From contig JAJQJQ010000036.1 in NCBI GenBank assembly GCA_028622995.1, positions 2,108,001-2,172,000 of the forward strand: DNA of 64,000 bases, given 5' to 3'. The stretch comes from Panagrolaimus kolymaensis (Eukaryota; Nematoda; Chromadorea; Rhabditida; Panagrolaimidae). The position numbers and the translations under genes are program-made. The notes beneath the pieces were generated by a model, which was not told where the DNA came from, did not search any database, and worked only from the letters and a program-made list of their open reading frames with translations. Of this stretch, positions 12,016 to 24,126 are shown one piece after another; within the stretch, counting starts at the first letter, position 1, and every line of letters begins with the position of its first letter.

Positions 12016-13189
12016 ATGGATAGCGTTTACCATATTGCTGCAATTGAATCTCTTCCAATGCCTCCGACTCTTGATGGAAGTATTCCTACGGTTGCGTTAC
12101 CTTTATCTCCTGAAAATCAACAATTGACAGGTGTAAATGGTTTCTTGGAATATACTATTAAACAAAAAAATGATGAAAACGCTCGACTTCAAAATGAAAA
12201 CTATGCCTTGAAGTACATGATTGAACAAATGAATGAAGGATCAATGGAAAATCAAAACGCTGGTCTTGAAGATGATGGTTCTAAGCGAGCATATGAAGAT
12301 GAAATCAATCGTTTGAATCAACTCGTTGCTGAACTTGCTCCTTTTCGACCTCTTGTTTGTAAGAAGCTTCTCAGTAATGGCGATCAAAAGAATTGGCATT
12401 GTTATACAACTCTTGATGAAAACGAAAATCCTTCAAAACTTTCAATGTTTAATTCAACTTTGTTTATTGATGATATCGTTTCTTCAAAACAACTTATTCT
12501 TGAAGGTGCTATATCTCAATATGATGATGATCCATTCAATGGCAATGCTCAAGGTCTTTGTTTTGGTCAACTGGATGTTTCTTACTTGCTTCCAAAAGTT
12601 CTTTCTTGTGATGTTACTGAATTGCTTCTATACAATCAAAACTTGCGTGCTAGCGAATTTGAAAAGCTCATCTCATCTGGTTTGATCAAGAACCTTTATT
12701 TATGCAACATCCAAATCTATTTGCTCAAATTCAAACAACCTGTTTTTACATATCTTGATATGATCCTTGAAAAGTTACCGAATGTTGAAAGAGCTGCATT
12801 GTAAGTTTTTGCACTATTGCTTCTGTCTAAATAATTATTGTCTTTTAGTTTATCTATGCATTGTTATTCAAAAGAAACTTTCAAAAAGCTTGCTAAACTT
12901 CCACCTTTCAAAAAGCTTAAAGAACTCAAATTGGATGGTATTTCTTATCCTGATTTTCGTGAAGATGATTTCCACGGTTTTATGAAGGTATGGATTATTT
13001 GTTTCACAAACTTTTTGATGTTAAACTCTGTCATCTCTTTTTTAGAAACATCCTAATACTCGTATTAGTCTTTCATTCATAACTCCTGGCAATGCTCGCT
13101 CAATCCAATCTGAATTTCAAGGAATGAAATTTATCCTTCAATCTCAAGCTCAACATTACAATGTTAATCTTGAAATGGAAATGTTGTAA
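12016..13189 (+). CDS. coiled-coil/LRR-like tandem family, copy 1
   Basis: Three exons (12016-12800, 12849-12987, 13046-13189) give 355 residues. The N-terminus (MDSVYHIAAIESLPMPPT) is shared with copies 3 and 10. A short coiled coil (about 45-110) runs straight into the family core without the intron that other copies have there, and about 25 residues are missing at that junction. The core holds the diagnostic order SKQLILEGAISQYDDDPF, a VLSCDVTELLLYNQ strand and FEKLISSGLIKNLYL. The last two exons encode a KLKELKLDGI strand, FHGFMK and the C-terminal tail. The core looks like the LRR/FTH-type C-terminal domains of nematode F-box proteins, but no F-box is present. Function is unknown; the coiled coil suggests oligomerisation. 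Confidence 0.85.
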
Positions 13190-14152
13190 TTTGTTTGTTT
13201 ATTTTGTGCAATTTTTCTCATTTTGTTTTGTTCGTTTATTTATAAATTTGTTAAACTATTGTTGTTCTAATTATTGGTTGTTGCATTGGGCAATTTGTGT
13301 AAGCACAGAGGGAATTACCAATTGCCACCATCGTTTATTGCTGCTTACTTTACAACTAAAATCATAGCAGAATTAATATGAATTTTTGTGTGTGTTTGTT
13401 AAACATGCCTTTTGGTTGCTCCAAATCCGTCATTTTTGTCTAAAGTTTATATGATTTTACTTTCATATTTTCGTTCAATAAGCAATAATATGTCAATAAA
13501 CGTGGTATGTATTAAAGCATTCGACTAGTAAACGTAAAAAAATGCGAATCGTTGAATTTCTTAAATCAGACGAACTTCAATGTTTGGTTCAACAAAAAAC
13601 AAGGTGATCATCCTTTTCCTGTTAAGGGAATTCCTGCTCTTCGATAGGAAAACACTTTTCTTTTTAACCGTATTGCTGACTTTGGATGAAATTGTTAAGA
13701 AACCGATTAAAAAGGTAAAGATTTCGTTCAAGTAACAAATTTTTCTCTCTCCCAAAAAGTTTCTAAATTGGAAAGCATTTATTTTAAATCCATCTTCATC
13801 CTACCGAGAAAAGCATGGTATACGGTTAAAATTCTAGCTCCTTTTCTTCTTCAAAGTTTTTTGTTGCTTCATTTTCTAATCAGTCAAGTCCAACGCTTTC
13901 AATCAATGTTGTTCATCCGTGCTTTTTTGGTTCGAATTATTAGTTTTTCCTTTGTCTAATCACTCACAATAGCATACTATTAATTATTTTTTCTTGTCAC
14001 AATTGCTTGTTATGGGCAACCTTGATTATTGATATTTTTCCATTATTGCCGTCTTCATATTCACTTTAGCCCTTTTTCCGTGATAACCATTTTACTTTTC
14101 TTGCGTTTTGATTGCTATTATTATAATATTGTTTTCAGTGCCTTTTGCTAAA
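13190..14152. other. intergenic region, duplicated before copies 2 and 6
   Basis: Non-coding. About 13768-14152 (from GGAAAGCATTTATTTTAAAT to the TTTTCAG before copy 2) is closely matched by about 21630-22099 before copy 6, so the upstream region was duplicated together with the genes. The stretch 13500-13760 holds no open frame with a motif. Confidence 0.6.
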
Positions 14153-14937
14153 ATGGGAAATCAAAAATCTACACTTGGATCTCTTCGACCACAATTGGCT
14201 GATCATGGTAACATGGATTTGCGTAATGGTAATATCGTTCCTCCAATGCATCTTATTCTTGAAGGTGTTGTAACTCAATACGAAGATGATCCATTTGGTG
14301 GTTATGCTGTTCGTCAAGATTATGATCTTCGCTATATTTCTCGTTCGCTTGCCAATGTTCATTGCTGTAAAATCACTCATTTGTTCTTACACAACCAAAA
14401 TTTAACATGGAATGAATTCAAGAAGCTCGCCTCATCTGGTATGATCAAGAAACTCTATTTCTCAGATGTTAAAATCAAAGACGAAAATATTGGTAATGTT
14501 CCACTTGAAATGATCCTTTATGAGTTACCTAATGTTGAAGAGTTTGCACAGTAAGTTTTCATCATACTTCTTATTCATCATTAAATGTTATGTTTTAGCT
14601 TGACTGTTTCTCCTGTTAAAAAAGAAACCTTCAAAAATCTTCTCAATCGTCCTATCTTTGAAAAACTTCAAGTATTCAAGTTGAATTACATCATTTACTG
14701 GAATTTTGATGCTGATGGTTTTCTTGATTTTATGAAGGTACAATTTTCTTCCTAAACTTTCTTGATTTTCATTTCTTGTTTAATTTTCAGAAGCATCCGT
14801 CAGTAAATTTCTCTCTTTCATTTGCTAAAGGTAGCATCGACGAAGATGATCAATCTGAATTTAAAGAGATGACAGAAAAGCTTAAAAAAGAATCAAAAGC
14901 AAATCCACCTGGAAAACTTAAAATTGAAGTTGTTTAA
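14153..14937 (+). CDS. coiled-coil/LRR-like tandem family, copy 2 (short, lacks coiled coil)
   Basis: Exons 14153-14550, 14599-14737 and 14791-14937 encode 227 residues. The N-terminus MGNQKSTLGSL carries a consensus N-myristoylation signal and matches copy 6. After about 30 residues the protein enters the core directly at HLILEGVVTQYEDDPF. Both the coiled coil and the first core segment (the CYSTLDG stretch of other copies) are absent. LFLHNQNLTWNEFKKL, PNVEEFA and the DFMK exon are intact. It is either a minimal membrane-anchored version or a deletion product that remains open throughout. Upstream, TTTTCAG lies about 14 nt before the ATG. AATAAA occurs about 65 bp after the stop. Confidence 0.85.
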
Positions 14938-15417
14938 ATGTTTTTGTTTTACATAATTTTTGTTTTGTTGATCACTTTTCGTTGTTGTTTTTTTGTTTTA
15001 TAAATAAATTTGTTTTATAACATTGTCTTTTTTGCTAAACTTGCTGATTTTACTATCGTATGAAAATGATTGAACTTTTAATTACTTTTTGTAATATTCA
15101 GGAAATTCAAAACCCAGTGGTTTTCGAAACGAATAAAGCATACTGTCCTTTTTCTGTATGTAAAAAATTTTGACCATTTTTTGTTTGCATAAAATTTTCA
15201 AAAAGCAGACGATTTTTATCAAAGTTTTATAAAAACTTATTTATTGATTGGAGGATAGATTTGTTGTGATTACAACATTTATCTTTTAGCGTTTAACTCT
15301 ATGTTATTTTTGGCTATCTTTTTTTGTATTAGGATCCTTCGATTTTCCTTTTGTATAATGACGTGTTATCTTTTTTGCATGTTTAACACTTGTGATTTAT
15401 CAGAAGCTTTCGCAAAC

Positions 15418-16698
15418 ATGGATAGCGGTGACCAAAGTGCTGCAATTGAATCTCTTCAAATACCTCCAACTCATGGTGTTACATCGGCTGCTTTACCTGC
15501 ATCTCCTGAAAATCAACAATTGGAAGAAGAAAATAAATTCTTTAAAAGTGTTATCATACAAAAAACTGATGAAAACACTCGGCTTCAAAACGAAATCTAT
15601 GCCTTGAAGTACGTGAATGAACAAATGAATGAAGGTGCTATGGAAAATCATAACTATGGTCTTGAAAATGATGGTTCTAAGAAAGTTATGCAAGATGAAA
15701 TCAATCGGTTAAATAAACTCGTTGCTGAATTGGAAGCTAGCAATAAGAAGCACGTTGATAAAGTAAATATTTTCTGCTTTTCTCTTTTTACGCTTTTGTC
15801 GTTTTCAGATTTCTTGTCTCGAAAAAGAATATGGAGATAAACCAACAGAAAAGAAAGCTTTTGAAGCCACTGTTACTGAAATGAACAAAAGCCGTTTTGA
15901 ACTTCTTATTATTAAGAAAATCGTCATTAATGAATCACAAAATGTATGGAAATGTTACTCAACTTTTGATGGGAATAAAGAAGCCGCCAATCTTTCCCTC
16001 GTGGATAACGCTTTAATGGTTGACGGCAACGTATCTCAAAAGAAATTGATTCTTGAGGGTATTCTTTCTCAATATGAAGCTGATCCGTTCAATGGTCATC
16101 CTCGCTATTATTGTGAAAGCCGATACAATGTTTCGCATTTACTTTCAAATGTTCTTTCTTGTAATCTTACTGACTTGTTTTTACACAATCAAACCTTAAG
16201 CTTGAAAGAGTTTGAAAAGCTCGTATCATCTCAAACTATTAAGAATCTTTATTTTCTTACCGTTGATTTCAAAGACTATCTAGCTGATCCTGTTCAAAAA
16301 ATCCTTGAAAGTCTTCCAAATATTGAGAAATTTTCTTAGTAAGTTACTATTATATATTTTATTCTCTAATAATTGCTCTTTTATAGTTTTCACTACACTA
16401 ATATACATAACTCAAAATTTGGAAACGTTTTCAATCTTCCAATTTTCGCAAATCTTCGTGTATTCAAAATTGGTAAAATTTGCTATCCTACATTTAATGT
16501 TCGAAGTTTCCTTACTTTTATGAAGGCAAATTTTTTCGTATTACATTTACTTTATTCATTTTTTATTTTTAGAATCATCCAAATGCCCGCTATAGTCTTT
16601 CATTTTTACCTCCTTCTGACAAGTCAGGTTTTGAAAAAATGAAACCTTTGCTTGTATCTCTTGCTCCAGCCGGGAAGCTTCACATTCAATCCTCCTAA
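15418..16698 (+). CDS. coiled-coil/LRR-like tandem family, copy 3
   Basis: Exons 15418-15762, 15809-16338, 16387-16525 and 16573-16698 give 379 residues. The N-terminal MDSGDQSAAIESLQ is followed by a coiled coil (about 40-115, EINRLNKLVAELEASNKKH). The second exon joins a short linker to the core: WKCYSTFDG, KLILEGILSQYEADPF, VLSCNLTDLFLHNQ, FEKLVSSQTIKNLYF, ILESLPNIEKF. The third exon ends in ATGAAG and its intron begins GC (GCAAAT) rather than GT. The site is otherwise homologous to the GT introns of copies 1, 2 and 5. A 3' splice site (TTATCAG) sits about 15 nt before the ATG. Confidence 0.88.
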
Positions 16699-17354
16699 TT
16701 CTTTTTATTTTGAACCTTTGTTCGGTTTTGTATTGTTGATCCATTGATCACTTTTAGTTGTTGTTTGTTGTTTTATAAATAAAGTTGGTTTTATACCGTT
16801 TTCTTGTATATCTATCATTTTTATTTTTAGGTGTAAATAAAAACATAAATATACTTTGCTTATATTAATAAACGAGTCAGTAATCCATGAAACTGTCGGT
16901 ATTCTTAAAAAAGCAGACGAAACAATGCAGAAATATTTATTAAAAAAGAAGAGGCAAAAGTAAAAAGTAATTCATCGCTTATCCTTTCATCCAAATTTTA
17001 AAAGACTCAAAGAAGAAAGAACCTTTGATTGAATTGCTTTCATTTTTACCACGAAAACTTTTGGCTAGAGTTTCGCTTTTTTTCGTTTATTCTCTTTTTT
17101 TTGCTTTTTTTGTGTCAAAAATTCAGTGAGGCCATTAGTTTTTTTTTGTCAAACACATTAGCTGAAAATATTAGCTACATCCTTCTTTAATCATTACTGA
17201 AATCTCACTCACAATCTTAATATTTTTTCGCGTTCTTTGATTAGATGGTTTTTAATTTTGTGCGATCCACTTGTTCCCATCTTTTAAGCGACATTTGCTT
17301 TGTTTTTCTTTTTTTGATAAATTTTATTAGGTAACTTTCAGAGACTTTGCAACA
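16699..17354. other. intergenic, copy 3 3' UTR and copy 4 upstream region
   Basis: It contains the family 3' UTR (GTTGATCCATTGATCAC, then ATAAATAAAGTTGG) and a TTTCAG acceptor about 14 nt before the next ATG. The rest shows no coding or RNA signal. Confidence 0.5.
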
Positions 17355-19012
17355 ATGGAAAATCTTGCTCATGTATCTTCACAACCAACTTCGACGACTA
17401 ATCTAGACAATGCTCCTCCAACTTTATCGGAACATGATGAAACTCAACAAGCTGATGAAAAAGTCACTGCTTTCATGAAATTTGCTTATGAAGAATTGAC
17501 AAATGAAAGAGATTTCTTTAAAAATGAAAACATGGCATTGAGATTTAAGTATCTTGAATTGGAAAAAACCTTGGAAGAGCAAAACGTTGAACTGGATTCA
17601 AAGAAGGCTATCGAAAATGAAATTGCTCGTTTGAATCAACTCAATGCTGAATTGGAAGCAGCAAATAAGAAATATATTGATAAGGTTTATTTTTCTTTGT
17701 TGCTTAATGTACTCTTTAGTTTTTCAGATTTCTAGCTTAGAAAAGGAAAGCCTTGCCGTTGCTAATGCTCGTGTTAAAGAAAAGAAATCGCTTGAAAGCG
17801 AAATCACTCGTGTGAAACAACTCAATGTTATATTAGAAATCTTCAATAAGAAAAATGTTGAAACGGTAACAATTCACTCTTTATATTTTTTTCTTTACAT
17901 TTGGGTTTTTAGATTGCTGTTTTAGAAAAGCAACAAGAAGCTGATCGTCATGTTCGTGATAAAGAAAAGAAAAAATTTGAAGGAACTCAGAAGGTTATGC
18001 AAGATGAAATCAATCGTTTGAATATACTCGTTTTTGAATGTCAAGCAAGCAATAAGAAACACGTTGAAACGGTAAATTTTTCTATTTATTTCCTTCATGC
18101 TATTGTTGTTTGCAGATTTCTGTTTTGGAAAAACGACATGAAGATAATCAAAAAGAAAAGAAGACTAGTGAAGCTCAAGTTGCTAAAATGAAACAAAGCC
18201 ATACTCCTCCTCAACCTCTTTGTCTTAAGAAAGTCGTCAGTAATGAATTTCAAAATGTATGGCAATGTTACTCAACTCTTGATGGAAGTAAAGAATCCGG
18301 CAATCTTTCTCTCATTGATAACAAGTTGTTGGTTAATGGCGTCATTTCTGAAAAACAATTCATTCTTAATGGTTTGCTTTCTCAATATGAAGCTGATCCA
18401 TTCATTGGCAAGCATCGAAGTTATTCCTATAGCCGATCAGATGTTTCTTGTTTGCTAAAAAAGGTTCTTTCCTGTAATCTTACTGACTTGTTTTTGCACA
18501 ATCAAACCATAAACTTGAAAGAATTTGAAAAGCTCGTATCATCTCGAACTATTAAGAATCTTTATTTTGATGCCGTTGATTTCAAAGACTATGAATTTGA
18601 TCCTGTTCAAAAAATCCTTGAAAATGTTCCAAATATTGAGAAGTTTGCTTAGTAAGTTTTTTTCTTCATTATTCCCTGATATTTGCTATGTTTTAGTATT
18701 CACAATTATAATATTATAAAATCAAGCAATGGAAATGTTTTCGAGCTTCCACTTTTTGCAAATCTTCGTGAATTCAAGATTTTTAACATTTTCTATCGTG
18801 CATTTGATGTTGAAGATTTCGTTGCTTTCTTGACTGTAAAATTTAGATATTTGTTTACTTTATTGATTTTTTTGATTTTTTAGAATCATCCAAATGTTCG
18901 TTTTGATCTTTCATTTAAACCTATTTATGATGGTGACATGGCTGGTTTTGATAAAATGAAACGTATGCTTGAATCTCGTGGACCAACTTGCAAGCTTCAA
19001 ATTCAATGCTAA
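17355..19012 (+). CDS. coiled-coil/LRR-like tandem family, copy 4 (three coiled-coil exons)
   Basis: Six exons (17355-17684, 17728-17865, 17913-18071, 18116-18651, 18697-18835, 18884-19012) give 476 residues. Exons 1-3 are almost entirely coiled coil: exon 1 ends ELEAANKKYIDK, and exons 2 and 3 start ISSLEK or IAVLEK and end NKKxVET. They are phase-0 modules of 46 and 53 codons. Exon 4 carries the core (WQCYSTLDGSKESGNLSL, FILNGLLSQYEADPF, LFLHNQTINLKEFEKL). Exons 5-6 give the LREFKIF strand and tail. The exon-5 donor is a normal GT, although the preceding FMK is replaced by FLT. Confidence 0.88.
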
Positions 19013-19541
19013 TTGTATTTGTTTTGAACCTTTGTTCGTTTTTGTTTTGTTGATCCATTGATCACTTTTTATTGTTGTTTTTCGTTTTGTAAATAAACTT
19101 AGTTTTATATCTTATTCTTGTATTTCTAATTAACTTATTCATAACCAAAACTGCCACACCTAACACTTTTGTTTGAACATCATTTCATTCCTACTGCGAA
19201 AGCTTGAGGTTACTGTCGTCATTCCCGCTTCTTTTTTCTTTGAAAGAGTTTGGCTTTCTTTTTCTAATTAATGAATTCAATCAATCGTTTTCGATTTTAT
19301 TCATACCCATTTTCTGAGTAATTAATTCTGATCCTGTTTAATTTTACAATAGCACATTATTATTGATTCTTTTCTTGCACAAATCAAGTATTTTGCATTG
19401 CAGTGTTTCTCACTCACTATATTTATGTTTTGCCGATAAACAATATTCCACTTTTCTCTGTTTTATTCGCGACTTTTATTTTGCTTTTTTATCTTTGATA
19501 TCGGTATTTACTTACATATTTTTCAGTGACTTTTGCTAAAG
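19013..19541. other. intergenic, copy 4 3' UTR and copy 5 upstream region
   Basis: The family 3' UTR (TTGATCCATTGATCACTTTTT, then GTAAATAAACTTAG) is followed by about 400 bp without coding signal. A TTTTTCAG acceptor lies about 15 nt before the next ATG. Confidence 0.5.
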
Positions 19542-21172
19542 ATGGAAAACGAAAATACTGCTAATGAACTCAATACTTTCATGGAATTTGCTATTGAAGA
19601 ATTGACAAATGAAAGAGATTTTCTAAAAAATGAAAACATGGCATTGAAATTTAAGTATTTTCAAATGGAAAAAACCTTGGAAGAGCTAAACGTTGAATTG
19701 GATTCAAAGAAAGCTATCGAAAATGAAAATGTTCGTTTGCAACAACTCAATGCTGAATTGGAAGCTACTAATAAGAAACATCTTGAAAAGGTGAAATTTT
19801 CTTTGTTTATTGATTTCTTTATACTTTGTTGTTTTTAGATTTCTGGTTGGGAAAAGCAACAAGAAGCAGCTCGCCATGTTCATGATAAAGAAAAGAAAGC
19901 ATTTGAAAGTGAAATAATTCGTTTGAACCAAGCCAAATATGAATTAGAAACATCAAATAAGAAGCAGCTTGAAAAGGTGAGAGTTCATCAACATCTTTTT
20001 TTGTTGTAGTTATTTTTGGTTTTTTAGATCTCTACCTTGGAAAAGGAAAAAGCTGCTCGTGATGCTGAAAAGAAGGCGCTTCAAGGAGAAAATAATCGTC
20101 TGGTCCATGCTTTTGCTGAATTAGAAGCTAAATATAAGAATCACCTTAATAAGGTAAGTCTCTTTCTTTAGTTTTACTTTACACTTCTTTATTTTTTAGA
20201 TCTCTGACTTGGAAAAACAACAACAAGCTACTCTTCTTGTTCGTGACAGAGAAAAGAAAACTCCTGAACCTCAAGTTGCTGAAATGAGACAAAATAAATA
20301 TGTTCCGCCACAACTCCGCAAAGCTCTTGAAACTACCATCAATGAAATGAAACAAAGCCATGATCATTTTGAACCTCTTGTGGTTAAGAAAATCGTCATT
20401 GATGAATCTCAAAATGTATGGAAATGTTACTCAACTCTTGATGGAAATGAAAAATCTGCTAATCTTTCCCTTGCTCATAACTCTTTGTTTGTTGACGGCA
20501 AAGTTTCTCAAAAGAAATTAATTCTTGATGGTTGTCTTTCTCAATATGAAGCTGATCCATTCTCTTGTCGACGACTTCAAGGATTTTGTGCTAGTCGAAA
20601 CAATGTTTCATATTTACTTCAAAAAGTTGTTTCTTGTAATCTTTCTGATTTGTTTTTACACAATCAAACCATAAGCTGGAGAGAATTTGAAAAGCTCGTA
20701 TCATCTAGAACTATTAAGAACCTTTATTTGGATTCTGTTGATTTTATTGACTATCAATATGTTCCTGTTGAAGATATCATTGAAAAGGTTCCAAATATTA
20801 AGAAGTTTGCATAGTAAGTTTCTATTTTTTGTTTACTTCCCTAATAATTGCTATGTTATAGTTTTCACAATTCTAATATTACAAAAGAAAAATTTGTAAA
20901 TCTTCTCGAACTTCCTGTCTTTGCAAAGCTTCGTGAATTCAAGATTGGTAAAATTTCTTTTCATGATTTTGATGCTCAAAGTTTCCTTGCTTTCATGAAG
21001 GTAAAATTTTCATCTTTTCTTTATTTTATTCCTTTTTCAGAAATATCCATGTGCTTGTTTTACTCTTACTTTTCATTATATTGGACCTAATATCATGGCT
21101 GAATTTCAAAAAATGGAACGTATGCTTCTTTCTCATGCAAGAACCCCCTTCAAACTTCAACTTAAATTATAA
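19542..21172 (+). CDS. coiled-coil/LRR-like tandem family, copy 5 (three coiled-coil exons)
   Basis: Exons 19542-19790, 19839-19976, 20028-20153, 20200-20813, 20862-21000 and 21041-21172 encode 465 residues. Exon 1 is near-identical in its EELTNERDFLKNENMALKFKY segment to copy 4, so these two are sisters, but copy 5 lacks the first 30 or so residues of copy 4. Coiled-coil modules (46 and 42 codons) follow. Exon 4 has an extra segment (RQNKYVPPQLRKALETTINEM) before the core, not seen in the other copies. The core and C-terminal exons are intact (KLILDGCLSQYEADPF, LFLHNQTISWREFEKL, LREFKIGKISFHDFD). The exon-5 donor is GT. Confidence 0.88.
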
Positions 21173-22099
21173 TTGTTTTTTCTTTGAATATTTATTTATT
21201 CGTTTTTTGTTCTGTTGATCACTTTTCATTGTTGTTTTTTGTTTTGTAAATAAACTTGGTTTTATAACGCATTCTTTTTTCTTTTTTTATTACCCGGCAC
21301 TTTTTTCGTTTTCACTGTTGTCTTTCATTATTTCATGTGGAAATATTTTTTGCAAAAAACGAGCAAAAGAAATATTTGCATAAATGTGAATAAACGTACG
21401 TTGAAGGAAGCTTGAGTTTGCATGCATTTCTCTGAAATGGATTTGGTGATAAAATGTTGTTGTTTTTTTGGATGAAATCTTGTTTTACACTGTTGTGTCT
21501 TCTCCCTAAACATATTTATCATTCATGAGTTAACTTTTTGTTAATTATGAAATTGCTAAGGTACTACCGACACAACAATCACCGATCTTAATAAATACCA
21601 AAAAAAATTTCTCCTAAAAAGTTTTTTAATCGAAAAGCATTTACGGGTAAACATCACTTGCTATAATTGAAGCAGCACTTACTATAATCGAGTGAAATTT
21701 TCACTCGATTATAGTAAGTGCTGTTTAGGATTATAGCAAGTGACGTCGCACCGCATTTACTTTAAATCCATCTTCATCCTACCGAGAAAATCATGGATAC
21801 GTTAGCATTCTTGCTTCTTCAAAATTTTTTGTTGCTTCATTTTCTAATCAGTCAAGTCCAATCACTGTTGTTCAAACGTATTTTTTTATTTGGATTTATA
21901 AGTTTTGCCTTTGTCTAATCACCAATAATAGCGTATTGGTACTTATATGTTCTTGTCACAATTGCGTGTTATGTGTGCTACATTGCTTCTCATTATTTCC
22001 GAACATTTCACTTTAATCCTTTTTTCGTGATAACCATTTTACTTTTCTTGCGTTTTGATTGCTATTATTATATTATTGTTTTCAGTGTCTTTTGCTAAA
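21173..22099. other. intergenic region upstream of copy 6, with a small inserted element
   Basis: About 21630-22099 is a duplicate of the region before copy 2, except for the insert described separately at 21645-21752. The TTTTCAG before the ATG of copy 6 is conserved. No gene was seen. Confidence 0.6.
21645..21752. mobile_element. 108-bp palindromic MITE with 8-bp target duplication
   Basis: The element is a near-perfect hairpin (CACTTGCTATAAT...ATTATAGCAAGTG with a central ACTCGATTATAGTAAGTGCTG arm). It is bounded by direct repeats GCATTTAC at 21637-21644 and 21753-21760. The homologous upstream region of copy 2 has AAAGCATTTATTTTAAATCC at about 13776-13795 with no insert, which acts as an empty site and shows that the sequence moved in. 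The 8-bp duplication fits hAT-like transposition. No coding capacity. Confidence 0.85.
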
Positions 22100-23761
22100 A
22101 TGGGAAATCATAATTCTGCGCTTGGATCTCTTCAACCACCGTCGGCTGGTGATGGTAATGCTGTTTCAATCTTTCATGAAGCTGATGATGTTCAAAGATT
22201 CAAGGATGAAAACGCTAAATGGACTTTGGAAGAAATGATCTATGGACTAATTGCAGAACGCTTTCGACTTGGTATTGAAAACCTGGATCTTAAATTTGAA
22301 AATGATCGAAAGAAAGAAAAGGAAAATGTTAAAGAAGATACAATGAAAGCTCTTCAATCTGAAAATGCTCATTCGGCCCAAGTCATTGCTGTTTTGGAAT
22401 TAACCAACAAGAAGCAACTTGAAATGGTAATAACTTCGTTTTTGTTTTCGTTTTACATTCGTTTATTTTCAGATTTCAACTTTGAAAATGGAAAAAGAAA
22501 CTGATCGTCTTTTTGGAAATGAAGAAAAGGAAGCATTCGAAAGTGAAATTACTCGTATCAAACAACTCAATGCTGATTTAGAAGCTAAAAATAAGAAGCA
22601 GCTTGAAATGGTAAACGTTTATCTTTTTCTTCTTCTCTTTATTATCTTTTTCTTTTCAGATTTCTGTTTTGGAAAAAGAAAAGTTTGCTAATCGACTTAT
22701 TCATGCTTCTGAAAAGAAGACGCTTCAAAGAGAAAATGATCGTCTGATCCAAGCCATTGCTAAATTAGAAGCTAAAAATAAGAATCACCTTGAAAAGGTA
22801 AGTCTTTATCTTTACGTTTACTTTACACTTCTTTATTTTCAGATTCCTGACTTGGAAAAACAACAGCATGCTAGTCCTCTTGTTCGTGACAGAGAAAAGG
22901 AAACTACTGAAACTCACGTTGCTGAAATCAAACAAAGCCATGATCCTTTTGATCCTCTTGTTATTAAGAAAATCGTCATTAATGAATCTCAAAATGAATG
23001 GAAATGTTACTCAACTCTTGGTGGAAATGAAGAATCTGCTAATCTTTCTCTCACTGATAACACTTTGTTGGTTGATGGCGAAGTTTCTGGAAAACAATTG
23101 ATTCTTGATGGCGTTGTAACTCAATACGAAACTGATCCATTCAATGGTTATCATCGAAATTATTCCTATGGCCCATCTGATGTTTCTCATTTACTTCAAA
23201 AAGTTCTTTCCTGCAATATTACTGACTTGTTTTTGCACAATCAAACCATAAGCTTGGAAGAATTTGAAAAGCTCGTATCATCTCGAACTATTAAGAATCT
23301 TTATTTTCTTACCGTTGATGTCAAAGACTATCAAGCTGATCCTGTTCAAAAAATCCTTGAAAATGTTCCAAATATTGAGAAGTTTGCTTAGTAAGTTTTT
23401 TATTTTCAGTTTATTTCCTACTAATTTCCATGCTTTAGTTATCACAATTCTAATATTAAGATAGTAACATTCGATGATGACAAACTTCCATTCTTTACAA
23501 AGCTTCTTGAATTCAAGTTGAGTAAAATTCCATATAATGCATTTGATGTTCAAAGTTTCCTTGCTTTCATGAAGGCAAGTTTTCATCATATTTCGTTTGC
23601 TTTATTAATTTTTTTGGTTTTTCCAGAAACATCCAAATGCTCGTTTTTATCTTTCATTTAGTTCTGAACGTATATGGGACAAGCCTGGATATGAAAAAAT
23701 GAAACGTATGCTTCAATCTCATGCTGATGAATCTGGCAAACTTCACCTAAAATTCTCTTAA
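22100..23761 (+). CDS. coiled-coil/LRR-like tandem family, copy 6 (predicted N-myristoylated)
   Basis: Exons 22100-22426, 22473-22610, 22660-22797, 22843-23390, 23439-23574 and 23627-23761 give 473 residues. It begins MGNHNSALGSLQPP, which pairs it with copy 2 and gives a myristoylation motif, but unlike copy 2 it keeps the coiled coil. There is one long exon and two 46-codon modules, the second almost identical to the third exon of copy 5. The core is intact (WKCYSTLGGNEESANLSL, LILDGVVTQYETDPF, LFLHNQTISLEEFEKL). Exon 5 is one codon shorter than in most copies and reads DDDKLPFFTKLLEFKLSKIP, shared only with copy 10. It ends ATGAAG and is followed by a GC donor (GCAAGT). Confidence 0.88.
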
Positions 23762-24126
23762 CTGTTTTTGTTTCCAATCTTTCTTTGTTTTTCTTTTGTT
23801 GATCCGTTGCTTACTTATCATTGTTTATTTATGTTTAATTAAATAAATCTTGTTTTATGTTCTGTAATCTTTTCTGAATTCGTAAATTTCTTGCGAGCTC
23901 TTAGGTTTTCACACACACAATTCAGTTTCATAGGAGGTTTAGGTCTTTAAGCGAATAATAGTTTACAGTAATTTACGCGGGATCCAATTTTTCGTTGATT
24001 TGTTTTTCTTCAATTCATTCTTCTCAACGTTTTCTTGCCTTTTTTATCGCGATATCATTCCTTTTTTTATGTATTTAGTTACTTTACTTGTATTACTTTT
24101 ATTTAATTTCAGAAGCGTTCGCAAAC
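23762..24126. other. intergenic, copy 6 3' end to copy 7
   Basis: It holds the 3' UTR of copy 6 (AATTAAATAAATCTTG) and about 250 bp whose inverted copy lies at about 32304-32700 upstream of copy 9. A TTTCAG acceptor sits 15 nt before the next ATG. Confidence 0.6.

Noticed and set aside
13500..13760. Possible decayed array gene between copies 1 and 2
   Set aside because: I found no core motif (SQYExDPF, LFLHNQ) on either strand; only the upstream segment from about 13768 is shared with copy 6.
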